64,000 bases of DNA, from positions 3,410,001 through 3,474,000 of the forward strand of contig NZ_CP122458.1 in NCBI RefSeq assembly GCF_032598905.1, given 5' to 3'. Position numbers and translations under genes: made by a program. Origin of the DNA: Streptomyces sp. 11x1 (GTDB taxonomy: Bacteria; Actinomycetota; Actinomycetes; Streptomycetales; Streptomycetaceae). Shown piece after piece: positions 55,139-64,000 of the stretch; the stretch's first letter is position 1, and each line of letters begins with the position of its first letter. Under the pieces are notes generated by a model. That model was given only the letters and a program-made list of their open reading frames with translations, was not told the DNA's origin and searched no databases.

Positions 55139-56866
55139 ATGTCCACAGCCCCGTACCGTGACCCGAGCCGCCCCGTCGACGAGCGGGTGGAGGATCTGCT
55201 GGCCCGGATGACCCTCGCGGAGAAGGCTGGTCAACTCTTCCACTCGGCGCTGACGATGAACGGCGACGGGACACTCGCCGAGGCGAGCGACGGGCCGTCC
55301 CTCCAACAGGGCACCACGGAACTGGTCGTGGACAGCCATCTGACCCACTTCCACCTCGTCGGCCGGCACGGGACGCGGGAGACGGCGGAATGGGTCAACC
55401 GCCTCCAGGCCCTCGCGGCCGACACCCGGCTGGGCATCCCGGTCACCCTGTCCACCGGCCCACGCCACTCGTTCACCGCCAGGGCGGGCGCCCCCTTCGG
55501 CGCCGCGGCCTTCTCGGCCTGGCCCGATCCCCTGGGCCTGGCGGCGATCGGCGACCCGGAGCTGGTGGAGAAGTTCGGCGACACCGTCCGCCGCGAGTAC
55601 CTCGCCCTCGGCCTCCGCGTGGCCCTGCACCCCCGGATCGACCTCGCCACCGGCCCCCACCGGGCCGGCCGGGCCCACCGGTCGAACCATCGCGGCTCAC
55701 CCGCCGACGTCACGAGCGCGCTGTTCAGGGCGTACGTACGCGGCCTCCAGGGCCCCCGGCTCGGCCCGCGCTCGGTCGTCGCGGTGGCCACGTACTGCCC
55801 CGGCGGCCCGCAACAGAACGGCGGGGAACCGCACTTCGCGCAGGACAGGGATCGGGTCCGTCCCCGCGGAACGCACGACCACCGCCTCGCGCCCGTCCGG
55901 GCGGCCGTCGAGGCCGGGTGCTCGCAGATGATGCCGCACCACGGCCGGCGAACCGGTGTGGACGGCGCTGCGGAGATCGGCTTCGGCCTGGACCGGGACG
56001 CCCTGACCGGCCTGCCGCGCGAACGCCACGGCCTCGACCGCGTCGCCTTCGACGGCGTCGTCCGCACCGACCGGGGCCTGCTCACCGACGCCCCCGCCCT
56101 CGGCGACACACACCGCACCCGCGCCTGGGGCCTCGGACACCTCACCGTCGCCGAACGCGCCGCGAAGGCCCTGGACGCGGGCGCCGACCAGTTCGGCGGC
56201 GACCACGGCGAACAGTGCCCCGAGATGATCGTCGAACTGGTCCGGTCCGGCCGGATCGCCGAGGAACGGATCGACGCCTCCGTCCGCCGCATCCTGCGCG
56301 AGAAGTTCGTCCTCGGCCTCTTCGAGAGGCGGTACGTCGACCCGGACCGCGCCGAGGAGACCGTCGGCGCCGGCGAGTTCACCGCTCTCGGCGAGGCCGC
56401 CCAGCGCCGCTCGCTCACCGTCCTGGCCAACCACTCCCTCCTCCCGCTCACCGACCGCCCGAACCTGTACGTCGAAGGAGTGGGCGCGCAGACGGCGTCC
56501 CTGTACGGCAACGTCGTGGCCGACCCGGCCCACGCGGACGTGGCCGTGCTGCGGCTGCGCACGCCGTCCGAGGAACGGCTGGTGGAGACCCTGGCGCTGC
56601 TGGCGGCGGTGCCCACCCTGGTCTGCGTCAACCTGCAACGGCCCGCCGCGCTCCCGGAGATCGCCGCGAAGGCCGCCGCGCTCGTCGCCGACTACGGGGC
56701 CTCGGACACGGCCCTGCTCGACGTGGCCTTCGGCCGGGCCCGCGCGGAGGGCCGACTGCCCTTCGAACTACCGCACTCCCTGACGACCGCCGAGCCCTCC
56801 CACCGGGCGGCCCCCGACGACACCGAGCCCCCGCTCTTCCCGTACGGCCACGGCCTGACGCTCTGA
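55139..56866 (+). CDS. Glycoside hydrolase family 3-like protein with altered active-site motifs
   Basis: A 575-residue cytoplasmic-type GH3 protein. The family frame is clear: RVEDLLARMTLAEKAGQLFH, NRLQALAADTRLGIPVTLST and KALDAGADQFGGDHG. Yet key motifs differ from relatives as I know them: the substrate-binding KHFPGGGP reads VATYCPGGPQQNG (no Lys-His), the nucleophile region CTDWGL reads VRTDRGLLTD (Asp kept, Trp to Arg), and MPYYGMP reads MPHHGRR. It may be inactive or have a new specificity. No signal peptide. It stands alone, 76 bases upstream of the spermidine-synthase-like gene. Confidence 0.75.
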   Translation: MSTAPYRDPSRPVDERVEDLLARMTLAEKAGQLFHSALTMNGDGTLAEASDGPSLQQGTTELVVDSHLTHFHLVGRHGTRETAEWVNRLQALAADTRLGIPVTLSTGPRHSFTARAGAPFGAAAFSAWPDPLGLAAIGDPELVEKFGDTVRREYLALGLRVALHPRIDLATGPHRAGRAHRSNHRGSPADVTSALFRAYVRGLQGPRLGPRSVVAVATYCPGGPQQNGGEPHFAQDRDRVRPRGTHDHRLAPVRAAVEAGCSQMMPHHGRRTGVDGAAEIGFGLDRDALTGLPRERHGLDRVAFDGVVRTDRGLLTDAPALGDTHRTRAWGLGHLTVAERAAKALDAGADQFGGDHGEQCPEMIVELVRSGRIAEERIDASVRRILREKFVLGLFERRYVDPDRAEETVGAGEFTALGEAAQRRSLTVLANHSLLPLTDRPNLYVEGVGAQTASLYGNVVADPAHADVAVLRLRTPSEERLVETLALLAAVPTLVCVNLQRPAALPEIAAKAAALVADYGASDTALLDVAFGRARAEGRLPFELPHSLTTAEPSHRAAPDDTEPPLFPYGHGLTL

Positions 56867-56941
56867 CAGCGAACTGACGGGGCCTCGCCGGGCCGTCGTA
56901 ATTCGGCTGCCCCGGCGCAGGGAGCACGTAAGGATGGGCGG

Positions 56942-57616
56942 ATGCCCATCACCGACGAACCCGTAGTCATCGACCGTCACGAGGGCCCCTACGGCGAGGT
57001 CGTGCTGCGACGGCACGGAGAGCTGTTGCAGATCATCGCCAACGGGTGCTTCCTGATGGACACCTCGGACGGCCGCTCGGAGCGACTGCTGGTCGACGCC
57101 GCTCTCGCCGCGCTGACGGATCGTTCTCGGCCAAGTGTGCTCATCGGCGGTCTGGGCGTCGGCTTCTCGCTCACCCACGCCGCCGCGGATCCGCGCTGGG
57201 GGCCGATCACAGTTGTCGAACGCGAACCCTCCGTCATCGCATGGCACCGCTCCGGTCCGCTGGCCGAGGTGTCCGCCGGAGCGCTCGCGGATCCCCGTAC
57301 GGAGATCGTGGAAGCCGACCTCGTCAAGTACCTCCATGAGACGTCCGCCACGTTCGACGCGCTCTGCCTGGACATCGACAACGGGCCCGCCTGGACCGTA
57401 TCCGAGAGCAACGACAGCCTCTACTCGCCGAACGGACTGGCAAGCTGCGCAAGGGTGTTGAGGCCAGGTGGGGTCCTTGCCGTGTGGTCGGCGCGGCCAT
57501 CTGCGGAATTCGAGGAAACCTTGGGGAATGCCGGGTTCCAACAGGTGCGTACCGAAGAGATCCCGGTTGCCCGAGGCGTTCCGGACGTGGTGCACCTCGC
57601 GGTCCGACCTGGATAG
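56942..57616 (+). CDS. Spermidine synthase-like methyltransferase-fold protein
   Basis: A 224-residue Rossmann protein. RHGELLQIIANGCFLMDTSD is the strand-rich start, VLIGGLGVGFSLTHAAADP is the cofactor-binding G-loop, ITVVEREPSVIAWH the acidic loop, and DALCLDIDNGPAWTVSESND the active-site region (spermidine synthases have D-x-x-D; here DIDNGP). It lacks the longer N-terminal lobe, so polyamine synthesis is uncertain. Such short homologues are widespread in actinobacteria with unknown substrate. Confidence 0.75.
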   Translation: MPITDEPVVIDRHEGPYGEVVLRRHGELLQIIANGCFLMDTSDGRSERLLVDAALAALTDRSRPSVLIGGLGVGFSLTHAAADPRWGPITVVEREPSVIAWHRSGPLAEVSAGALADPRTEIVEADLVKYLHETSATFDALCLDIDNGPAWTVSESNDSLYSPNGLASCARVLRPGGVLAVWSARPSAEFEETLGNAGFQQVRTEEIPVARGVPDVVHLAVRPG

Positions 57617-57747
57617 CCCTGGTGCGGCGACTGCCCGTACCCTGCTTGCCTGACGCCGATCATTCAAGCGTCAATCGCAGTCATGCGCAGCCATGCGTAG
57701 TCAAGGGATCACCCCACGGATTCCGGAAAGCAACACAGGGGCGGGCG

Positions 57748-58485
57748 ATGGAGCAGACACACACCACCCACAGCAACACCACGGCGACGCCGGGCGCGCA
57801 GCGCCGGGTCCTCGTGGTCGAGGACGACGCGACGATCGTCGACGCCATCGCGGCCCGCCTGCGCGCCGAGGGTTTCGTCGTCCAGACCGCGTCCGACGGA
57901 CCGGCCGCGGTGGACACCGCGGAGGCCTGGCAGCCCGATCTGCTGATCCTCGACATCATGCTGCCCGGCTTCGACGGCCTGGAGGTGTGCAGGCGCGTCC
58001 AGGCCCAGCGGCCCGTCCCCGTGCTGATGCTCACCGCCCGGGACGACGAGACGGACATGCTGGTCGGGCTCGGCGTCGGCGCCGACGACTACATGACCAA
58101 GCCGTTCTCCATGCGGGAGTTGGCCGCCCGCGTGCACGTCCTGCTGCGCCGGGTGGAGCGGGCCGCGCTGGCCGCCACCACGCCGCGCTCGGGCATCCTG
58201 CGCCTCGGCGAGCTGGAGATCGACCACGCGCAGCGCCGTGTGCGGGTGCGCAGCGAGGACGTGCACCTCACGCCCACCGAGTTCGACCTGCTCGTATGTC
58301 TCGCGAACACCCCGCGTGCCGTACTCTCGCGCGAGCAGCTGCTCGCCGAGGTGTGGGACTGGGCGGACGCGTCCGGGACGCGGACCGTGGACAGCCACAT
58401 CAAGGCGCTGCGGCGGAAGATCGGCGCGGAGCGGATCCGCACGGTGCACGGTGTGGGGTACGCCCTGGAGACCCCGACTCCCTGA
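57748..58485 (+). CDS. OmpR-family response regulator
   Basis: A 245-residue regulator. The receiver domain has the phospho-acceptor Asp69 (LLILDIMLPGFDG), Thr in LMLTARDD and Lys in YMTKPF. The winged-helix effector follows: VHLTPTEFDLLVCLANTPRA with SGTRTVDSHIKALRRKIG. It is 75 bases upstream of the histidine kinase on the same strand, so the two form a two-component system. The ATG start at 57748 is the first that fits; the frame extends back into the neighbour without meaning. Place next to kgd matches S. coelicolor from memory. Confidence 0.92.
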   Translation: MEQTHTTHSNTTATPGAQRRVLVVEDDATIVDAIAARLRAEGFVVQTASDGPAAVDTAEAWQPDLLILDIMLPGFDGLEVCRRVQAQRPVPVLMLTARDDETDMLVGLGVGADDYMTKPFSMRELAARVHVLLRRVERAALAATTPRSGILRLGELEIDHAQRRVRVRSEDVHLTPTEFDLLVCLANTPRAVLSREQLLAEVWDWADASGTRTVDSHIKALRRKIGAERIRTVHGVGYALETPTP

Positions 58486-58560
58486 CCCGTGCCCGCCGTT
58501 CCGTGTGCGCAGGGCACACGTAGGCACGCAGGCACGTAGGCACAAGGGGCTGGTGGCGTG

Positions 58561-59715
58561 ATGAGCGGAGTCGGTGACCCGAGGTCCCGGAACCGGGGTC
58601 CCGGTGGCGCGCAGTCGCGGAAGGGCGCGAGCCCGCTCGGCGGGGTGCGCCCCTTCTCGATCAAGACGAAGCTGGGCGCTCTCGTCGTCATCTCGGTCCT
58701 GATCACCACCGGTCTGTCGATGATCGCGGTGCACACCAAGACGGAGCTCCGCTTCATCACGGTGTTCTCGATGATCGCCACACTGCTGATAACGCAGTTC
58801 GTGGCGCATTCGCTCACCTCGCCGCTGGACGAGATGAACGCGGTCGCCCGGTCCATCTCGCGCGGCGACTACACCCGCCGGGTCCGTGAGAACCGCCGGG
58901 ACGAGCTGGGCGACCTCGCCCACACGATCAATCTCATGGCGGACGAGCTGGAGGCCCAGGACCGCCAGCGCAAGGAGCTCGTGGCGAACGTCTCCCACGA
59001 GCTCCGTACGCCCATCGCCGGCCTGCGCGCGGTCCTGGAGAACATCGTCGACGGCGTCACCCAGGCCGACCCCGAGACGATGCGCACGGCCCTGAAGCAG
59101 ACCGAACGCCTCGGCCGTCTCGTGGAGACCCTCCTGGACCTGTCCCGCCTGGACAACGGCGTGGTCCCGCTGCGCCGCCGACGCTTCGAGGTCTGGCCGT
59201 ACCTCTCGGGTGTCCTCAAAGAGGCCCAGATGGTCTCCTCGGCCCGCGGTGGCGTCGCCTCGGACTCGGGCAAGCACACGCGTACGGACGTGCACCTGCA
59301 CCTGGACGTGCACCCGCCGGAGCTCACCGCGAACGCCGACCCGGAGCGCATCCACCAGGTCGTGGCGAATCTCATCGACAACGCGGTCAAGCACAGCCCG
59401 GCGCACGGCCGCGTGACGGTGAAGGCCCGCCGGGGGCCGACCCCGGACTCCCTCGATCTGGAAGTCCTGGACGAGGGCCCCGGCATCCCCGAATCCGAGT
59501 GGCACCGCGTCTTCGAACGCTTCAACCGGGGCGCCGTCAGCTCCCCCCACGGCCCCGGCAGCGACGGCGGCACGGGCCTGGGCCTGGCCATCGCCCGCTG
59601 GGCGGTCGACCTCCACGGCGGCCGAATCGGAGTAGCAGAGTCCCCCAAGGGCTGCCGAATCCAGGTAATACTCCCCGGCGTCCCCCCAAAACCACACAGC
59701 CCGGCAAACACCTAG
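58561..59715 (+). CDS. Sensor histidine kinase, partner of the OmpR-type regulator
   Basis: A 384-residue kinase from the ATG at 58561 (a GTG three bases earlier is possible). Two hydrophobic segments (about residues 38-57 and 66-83) lie close together with almost no outer loop, then HAMP (SLTSPLDEMNAVARSISRGD). The H-box is ANVSHELRTPIAG with His146, the N-box is VVANLIDNAVKHS, G1 is DEGPGIPE and G2 is GTGLGLAIARW. With so small an extracellular part it may sense the membrane or an internal signal. The 3' end is followed by a tandem repeat array. Confidence 0.92.
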   Translation: MSGVGDPRSRNRGPGGAQSRKGASPLGGVRPFSIKTKLGALVVISVLITTGLSMIAVHTKTELRFITVFSMIATLLITQFVAHSLTSPLDEMNAVARSISRGDYTRRVRENRRDELGDLAHTINLMADELEAQDRQRKELVANVSHELRTPIAGLRAVLENIVDGVTQADPETMRTALKQTERLGRLVETLLDLSRLDNGVVPLRRRRFEVWPYLSGVLKEAQMVSSARGGVASDSGKHTRTDVHLHLDVHPPELTANADPERIHQVVANLIDNAVKHSPAHGRVTVKARRGPTPDSLDLEVLDEGPGIPESEWHRVFERFNRGAVSSPHGPGSDGGTGLGLAIARWAVDLHGGRIGVAESPKGCRIQVILPGVPPKPHSPANT

Positions 59716-59790
59716 AACGCGGCCGCGACGGAACTCCCACCCTCGCAACCGAGCCCCCACCACGAAGCCCCCGAGCCCGAGCCCTCGCAA

Positions 59791-59942
59791 GCTCCCAGAG
59801 GCGAGGCAACCGGCCCAAGACCCCGCACGCTTCCGGAGGCGAGGCGACCGGCCCGAGAAGCCGCAGACTTCCGGAGGCGAGACGACCGGCCCGAGAAGCC
59901 GCAGGCTTCCAGGGGCGCGGGGAACTGCGCGAGAAGCCCCAC
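59791..59942 (+). repeat. 38-bp tandem array whose last unit is the interspersed repeat
   Basis: Four units of exactly 38 bases start at 59791, 59829, 59867 and 59905. The middle units share GCGAGGCGACCGGCCCGAGA (one change in unit 3). The last unit has AGGGGCGCGGGGAACTGCGC in the same place and ends GAGAAGCCCC like the others. So the array is four diverged copies of the interspersed repeat seen at 34385, 42654 and 50578. There are no unique spacers, so it is not a CRISPR. It lies 75 bases after the histidine kinase gene. Confidence 0.85.
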
Positions 59943-59995
59943 CGGACCCGCACCCGACAGCGCCCCCCACCACCCCCGCCCGCCCAGGGGGGGGT

Positions 59996-60014
59996 CTGGG
60001 GGCGCAGCCCCCAG
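59996..60014. terminator. GC-rich stem-loop, possible terminator
   Basis: CTGGGGGC-GCA-GCCCCCAG is a perfect 8-bp stem with a three-base loop. I recall the flanking GGGGTCTGGGGGC as a common Streptomyces intergenic motif. It follows the tandem array and could end transcription of the two-component operon; there is no T-run. Confidence 0.55.
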
Positions 60015-60459
60015 GGACAGGATGGGACGGGTAGGGGCGGCGGGGGCGGAAAAATCCCCCGATACCCACATTGCACCTGGCCGAATCCCCCCACCCTTGC
60101 CAGATTTCGCTCATCCTCCCGGGGCTTACTTCTCTCCCAAGTTGACGTAAAGTTCGAACCGGAGCCACAAGATCCATGGCAGATCCGCCCAGCCGGACAC
60201 GTGTGATCAGGTGCGTTCGAGCAGAGGGCCGCGGGCACATCCCCGCAGGCCCCACCCGACGCATGCCCAACCCATGGCCCCCACACCCATTCCAGACCGG
60301 AACCACGCTTGTTTCCCGCCATTTCCACCCCCGAAACACGCATTCCAATGTGACTTACGCGACGAAGAGTGGGCTCGACCTGACCTTCCCGGCCATGGGG
60401 GCGTAGCCTTTATTCCCGCTGTCCATCACCTTGTGAAGCGGAAGAGGGCGGTTGCCGCC
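60015..60459 (+). promoter_or_regulatory. Upstream region of kgd
   Basis: These 445 bases precede the kgd GTG start. TTGACG at 60142-60147 could be a -35 hexamer, but a -10 at normal spacing is not clear. I see no coding frame, repeat or operator that I can support. Confidence 0.35.
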
Positions 60460-63400
60460 GTGTCGCCACAGTCCCCCAGTAACTCGAGCATCTCGACCGA
60501 CGCAGACCAAGCGGGTAAGAACCCCGCCGCGGCCTTCGGTCCGAACGAGTGGCTCGTCGACGAGATCTATCAGCAGTACCTCCAGGACCCGAATTCGGTA
60601 GACCGAGCCTGGTGGGACTTCTTCGCTGACTACAAGCCAGGCGCAGCTGCCGCCCCGGCTCCGGCGAGCTCTGCGGCCACGGGGCCCGCAGCGACCACCA
60701 CACCCGCGGCCCCCGCCGCCCCGGCCCAGGCCGCACCCGCCGCCCCGGCCACCCCCGCCCCTGCCGCCCCGAAGCCCGCGGCCGCCGCCCCGGCCCCCGC
60801 GAAGCCCGCGGCCGCCGCGCCCGCGCCGGCCAAGCCCGCGGCCGCCGCCCCGGCGAAGCAGGCCGCGCCCGTCGCTGCCGCCGCCGCGGGCCCGGAGCTG
60901 ATCACGCTGCGCGGCCCCGCCGCCGCCGTCGCGAAGAACATGAACGCCTCCCTGGAGCTGCCCACGGCCACGTCCGTGCGCGCGGTCCCGGTGAAGCTGC
61001 TGTTCGACAACCGCATCGTCATCAACAACCACCTCAAGCGCGCCCGGGGCGGGAAGATCTCCTTCACGCACCTGATCGGCTACGCGATGGTGCAGGCCAT
61101 CAAGACGATGCCGTCGATGAACTGGCACTACGCGGAGAAGGACGGGAAGCCCACTCTCGTCAAGCCGCCGCACGTCAACTTCGGCCTCGCCATCGACCTG
61201 GTGAAGCCCAACGGCGACCGCCAGCTGGTCGTCGCGGGCATCAAGAAGGCCGAGACGCTGAACTTCTTCGAGTTCTGGCAGGCCTACGAGGACATCGTCC
61301 GCCGCGCCCGTGACGGCAAGCTGACGATGGACGACTTCACCGGTGTCACGGTCTCCCTGACCAACCCCGGCGGCCTCGGCACCGTCCACTCGGTCCCGCG
61401 CCTGATGCCCGGCCAGTCGGTCATCATGGGCGTCGGCTCCATGGACTACCCGGCCGAGTTCCAGGGCACCTCCCAGGACACCCTGAACAAGCTGGGCATC
61501 TCGAAGGTCATGACCCTGACCTCGACGTACGACCACCGGGTCATCCAGGGCGCCGCCTCCGGCGAGTTCCTGCGCATCGTCGCGAACTACCTTCTCGGCG
61601 AGGGCGGTTTCTACGACGACATCTTCGAGGCCCTGCGCATCCCCTACGAGCCGGTCCGCTGGCTCAAGGACATCGACGCCTCGCACGACGACGACGTCAC
61701 CAAGGCCGCCCGCGTCTTCGAGCTGATCCACTCCTACCGGGTCCGCGGCCACGTCATGGCCGACACCGACCCGCTGGAGTACCGCCAGCGCAAGCACCCC
61801 GACCTGGACATCACCGAGCACGGGCTCACCCTGTGGGACCTGGAGCGCGAGTTCGCGGTCGGCGGCTTCTCGGGCAAGTCCCTGATGAAGCTCCGCGACA
61901 TCCTCGGCGTCCTGCGCGACTCGTACTGCCGTACGACCGGCATCGAGTTCATGCACATCCAGGACCCGAAGCAGCGCCGCTGGATCCAGGACCGCATCGA
62001 GCGCCCGCACACCAAGCCGGAGCGCGAGGAGCAGCTGCGCATCCTGCGCCGGCTGAACGCGGCGGAAGCCTTCGAGACCTTCCTGCAGACCAAGTACGTC
62101 GGCCAGAAGCGCTTCAGCCTGGAGGGCGGCGAGTCCGTCATCCCGCTGCTGGACGCGGTCATCGACTCGGCGGCGGAGTCCCGCCTCGACGAGGTCGTCA
62201 TCGGCATGGCCCACCGCGGCCGGCTGAACGTCCTCGCGAACATCGTCGGCAAGTCGTACGCGCAGATCTTCCGGGAGTTCGAGGGCAACCTCGACCCGAA
62301 GTCGATGCACGGCTCCGGCGACGTGAAGTACCACCTGGGCGCCGAAGGCACCTTCACGGGCCTGGACGGCGAGCAGATCAAGGTCTCCCTGGTCGCGAAC
62401 CCCTCGCACCTGGAGGCGGTGGACCCGGTCCTGGAGGGCGTCGCCCGCGCCAAGCAGGACATCATCAACAAGGGCGGCACGGACTTCACGGTCCTGCCGG
62501 TGGCCCTGCACGGCGACGCGGCCTTCGCGGGCCAGGGCGTGGTGGCCGAGACCCTGAACATGTCGCAGCTGCGCGGCTACCGAACCGGCGGCACGGTCCA
62601 CATCGTCATCAACAACCAGGTCGGCTTCACCGCGGCCCCCGAGTCCTCGCGTTCCTCCATGTACGCGACGGACGTGGCCCGCATGATCGAGGCCCCGATC
62701 TTCCACGTGAACGGCGACGACCCGGAGGCCGTGGTCCGCGTCGCGCGGCTGGCGTTCGAGTTCCGCCAGGCGTTCAACAAGGACGTGGTGATCGACCTCA
62801 TCTGCTACCGCCGCCGCGGTCACAACGAGTCGGACAACCCGGCCTTCACCCAGCCGCTGATGTACGACCTGATCGACAAGAAGCGCTCGGTGCGCAAGCT
62901 CTACACCGAGTCCCTGATCGGTCGCGGCGACATCACCCTGGAAGAGGCCGAGCAGGCGCTGCAGGACTACCAGGGCCAGCTGGAGAAGGTCTTCACCGAG
63001 GTCCGTGAGGCCACCGCCCAGTCGGCGTCCGCCGAGGTCCACGACCCGCAGGACGGCTTCCCGGTCGCGGTGAACACCGCGATCACGGCGGAGACCGTCA
63101 AGCGCATCGCCGAGTCCCAGGTCAACGTCCCGGACCACATCACCGCCCACCCGCGACTGCTGCCGCAGCTCCAGCGCCGGGCGGCCATGGTCGAGGACGG
63201 CACCATCGACTGGGGCATGGGCGAGACCCTCGCGGTCGGCTCCCTCCTCCTGGAGGGCACCCCGGTCCGCCTCGCGGGCCAGGACTCGCAGCGCGGCACC
63301 TTCGGCCAGCGTCACGCGGTGATCATCGACCGTGAGACGGGCGAGGAGTTCACGCCGCTGATGTACCTCTCCGAGGACCAGGCGCGGCTGAACGTCTACA

Positions 63401-64000
63401 ACTCCCTGCTCTCCGAGTACGCGGCGATGGGCTTCGAGTACGGCTACTCGCTGGCCCGTCCCGAGTCCCTGGTGATGTGGGAGGCCCAGTTCGGCGACTT
63501 CGTCAACGGCGCCCAGACGGTCGTGGACGAGTTCATCTCGTCGGCGGAGCAGAAGTGGGGCCAGACGTCCGGCGTCACCCTGCTCCTCCCGCACGGCTAC
63601 GAGGGCCAGGGCCCGGACCACTCGTCCGCCCGCCCGGAGCGCTTCCTCCAGATGTGCGCGCAGAACAACATGACGGTCGCCATGCCGACCCTCCCGTCGA
63701 ACTACTTCCACCTCTTGCGGTGGCAGGTGCACAACCCGCACCACAAGCCGCTGGTCGTCTTCACCCCGAAGTCGATGCTGCGCCTGAAGGCCGCCGCGTC
63801 GAAGGCGGAGGAGTTCACGAGCGGCGAGTTCCGCCCGGTCATCGGCGACAGCTCGGTCGACCCGAACGCGGTCAAGAAGGTCGTCTTCTGCGCCGGCAAG
63901 GTCTACTACGACCTGGAGGCCGAGCGTCGGAAGCGCGGCATCACGGACACGGCGATCATCCGTATCGAGCGCCTCTACCCGCTGCCGGGTGCCGAGGTCC
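60460..64000 (+). CDS. kgd: Multifunctional 2-oxoglutarate dehydrogenase E1/E2 (partial, runs off right edge)
   Basis: The first 1,180 residues of the actinobacterial SucA/Kgd fusion. The GTG at 60460 gives [10 protein letters not shown]; then [20 protein letters not shown] is the E1 N-terminal helix. A long Ala/Pro linker (residues about 65-145) replaces the lipoyl arm. The E2-type acyltransferase domain follows ([20 protein letters not shown], active-site [13 protein letters not shown]). Next is the thiamine E1: [40 protein letters not shown] and [13 protein letters not shown], then [18 protein letters not shown]. It converts 2-oxoglutarate to succinyl-CoA (with shared E2/E3) or succinic semialdehyde in the TCA cycle. 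About 90 C-terminal residues should lie outside the window. Confidence 0.95.
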   Translation, partial: MSPQSPSNSSISTDADQAGKNPAAAFGPNEWLVDEIYQQYLQDPNSVDRAWWDFFADYKPGAAAAPAPASSAATGPAATTTPAAPAAPAQAAPAAPATPAPAAPKPAAAAPAPAKPAAAAPAPAKPAAAAPAKQAAPVAAAAAGPELITLRGPAAAVAKNMNASLELPTATSVRAVPVKLLFDNRIVINNHLKRARGGKISFTHLIGYAMVQAIKTMPSMNWHYAEKDGKPTLVKPPHVNFGLAIDLVKPNGDRQLVVAGIKKAETLNFFEFWQAYEDIVRRARDGKLTMDDFTGVTVSLTNPGGLGTVHSVPRLMPGQSVIMGVGSMDYPAEFQGTSQDTLNKLGISKVMTLTSTYDHRVIQGAASGEFLRIVANYLLGEGGFYDDIFEALRIPYEPVRWLKDIDASHDDDVTKAARVFELIHSYRVRGHVMADTDPLEYRQRKHPDLDITEHGLTLWDLEREFAVGGFSGKSLMKLRDILGVLRDSYCRTTGIEFMHIQDPKQRRWIQDRIERPHTKPEREEQLRILRRLNAAEAFETFLQTKYVGQKRFSLEGGESVIPLLDAVIDSAAESRLDEVVIGMAHRGRLNVLANIVGKSYAQIFREFEGNLDPKSMHGSGDVKYHLGAEGTFTGLDGEQIKVSLVANPSHLEAVDPVLEGVARAKQDIINKGGTDFTVLPVALHGDAAFAGQGVVAETLNMSQLRGYRTGGTVHIVINNQVGFTAAPESSRSSMYATDVARMIEAPIFHVNGDDPEAVVRVARLAFEFRQAFNKDVVIDLICYRRRGHNESDNPAFTQPLMYDLIDKKRSVRKLYTESLIGRGDITLEEAEQALQDYQGQLEKVFTEVREATAQSASAEVHDPQDGFPVAVNTAITAETVKRIAESQVNVPDHITAHPRLLPQLQRRAAMVEDGTIDWGMGETLAVGSLLLEGTPVRLAGQDSQRGTFGQRHAVIIDRETGEEFTPLMYLSEDQARLNVYNSLLSEYAAMGFEYGYSLARPESLVMWEAQFGDFVNGAQTVVDEFISSAEQKWGQTSGVTLLLPHGYEGQGPDHSSARPERFLQMCAQNNMTVAMPTLPSNYFHLLRWQVHNPHHKPLVVFTPKSMLRLKAAASKAEEFTSGEFRPVIGDSSVDPNAVKKVVFCAGKVYYDLEAERRKRGITDTAIIRIERLYPLPGAEV

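Noticed and set aside
59791..59942. CRISPR array
   Set aside because: The 38-bp units abut directly with no unique spacers, and there are no cas genes.
60355..63744. Very long open frame antisense to kgd
   Set aside because: Arg/Val/Leu-rich composition and exact overlap with a conserved gene show that it is a mirror frame, common opposite high-GC3 genes. The same applies to the long frames antisense to uvrA2 (27033-29519) and plus-strand frames over cvnA, lon and the urt genes.

Overview
The window is high-GC actinobacterial DNA, almost certainly Streptomyces. The signs are strong G/C third-position codon use, GTG and TTG starts with GGAGG-type ribosome sites, a conservon (cvnABCD), a fused 2-oxoglutarate dehydrogenase of the Kgd type, Tat lipoproteins and rare TTA codons. 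From memory, the order Ku/LigD-polymerase, SEDS/PBP, conservon, lon, two-component pair, kgd resembles the S. coelicolor core chromosome around SCO5281-SCO5309.

Positions 1 to about 8,773 look like the end of an integrated element. The right boundary is the 3' part of a tRNA-Arg(CCG) gene (anticodon arm to discriminator base) with no 5' half, followed by the tRNA's terminator. The DNA to its left is partly AT-richer. It holds a DUF2335 membrane protein and a partner, a strip of broken genes (including an IS5-type transposase scrap and a frameshifted DUF2750-like gene), and a subtilisin-like protease plus AAA+ ATPase pair that matches the IetAS anti-phage architecture. Divergent from that pair is a two-gene operon (zinc-ribbon protein and three-helix membrane protein) of unknown function. 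I take this as a candidate extended defence locus.

Positions 8.9-14.4 kb are a scarred chromosomal stretch: a SWIM zinc-finger protein, an orphan DISARM-type DrmC phospholipase D protein, and a truncated Ser/Thr kinase meeting a truncated LysR regulator head to head. Positions 14.4-21.3 kb hold a urea ABC transporter operon (urtABCDE, minus strand) with a candidate GlnR operator upstream, a MarR regulator and a cytoplasmic AmiC-like binding protein. Positions 21.3-34.9 kb hold a degraded SpoIIE-type gene, a flippase-like membrane protein with a repetitive N-terminus, a ketosynthase with two TTA codons, an NHEJ/DNA-repair group (Ku, a UvrA paralogue, LigD polymerase, a NERD protein), a phosphatase, and a lipoprotein/histidine kinase pair. 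Positions 34.9-42.7 kb hold a SEDS/PBP pair, small secreted and regulatory genes and an AurF-like diiron protein with a TetR gene. Positions 42.7-49 kb are the conservon with a StyA-like flavoprotein. Positions 49-64 kb hold a PP2C-like protein, MarR, Lon with a HAIR operator, GNAT, a rhomboid-like protein, a GH3-like protein with altered active-site motifs, a spermidine-synthase-like protein, a response regulator/histidine kinase pair and the start of kgd, which runs off the right edge.

A family of short GC-rich interspersed repeats (core AGGGGCGCGGGGAACTGCGC) sits in at least six intergenic gaps. Two of these are long inverted pairs, and one is the last unit of a 38-bp tandem array.
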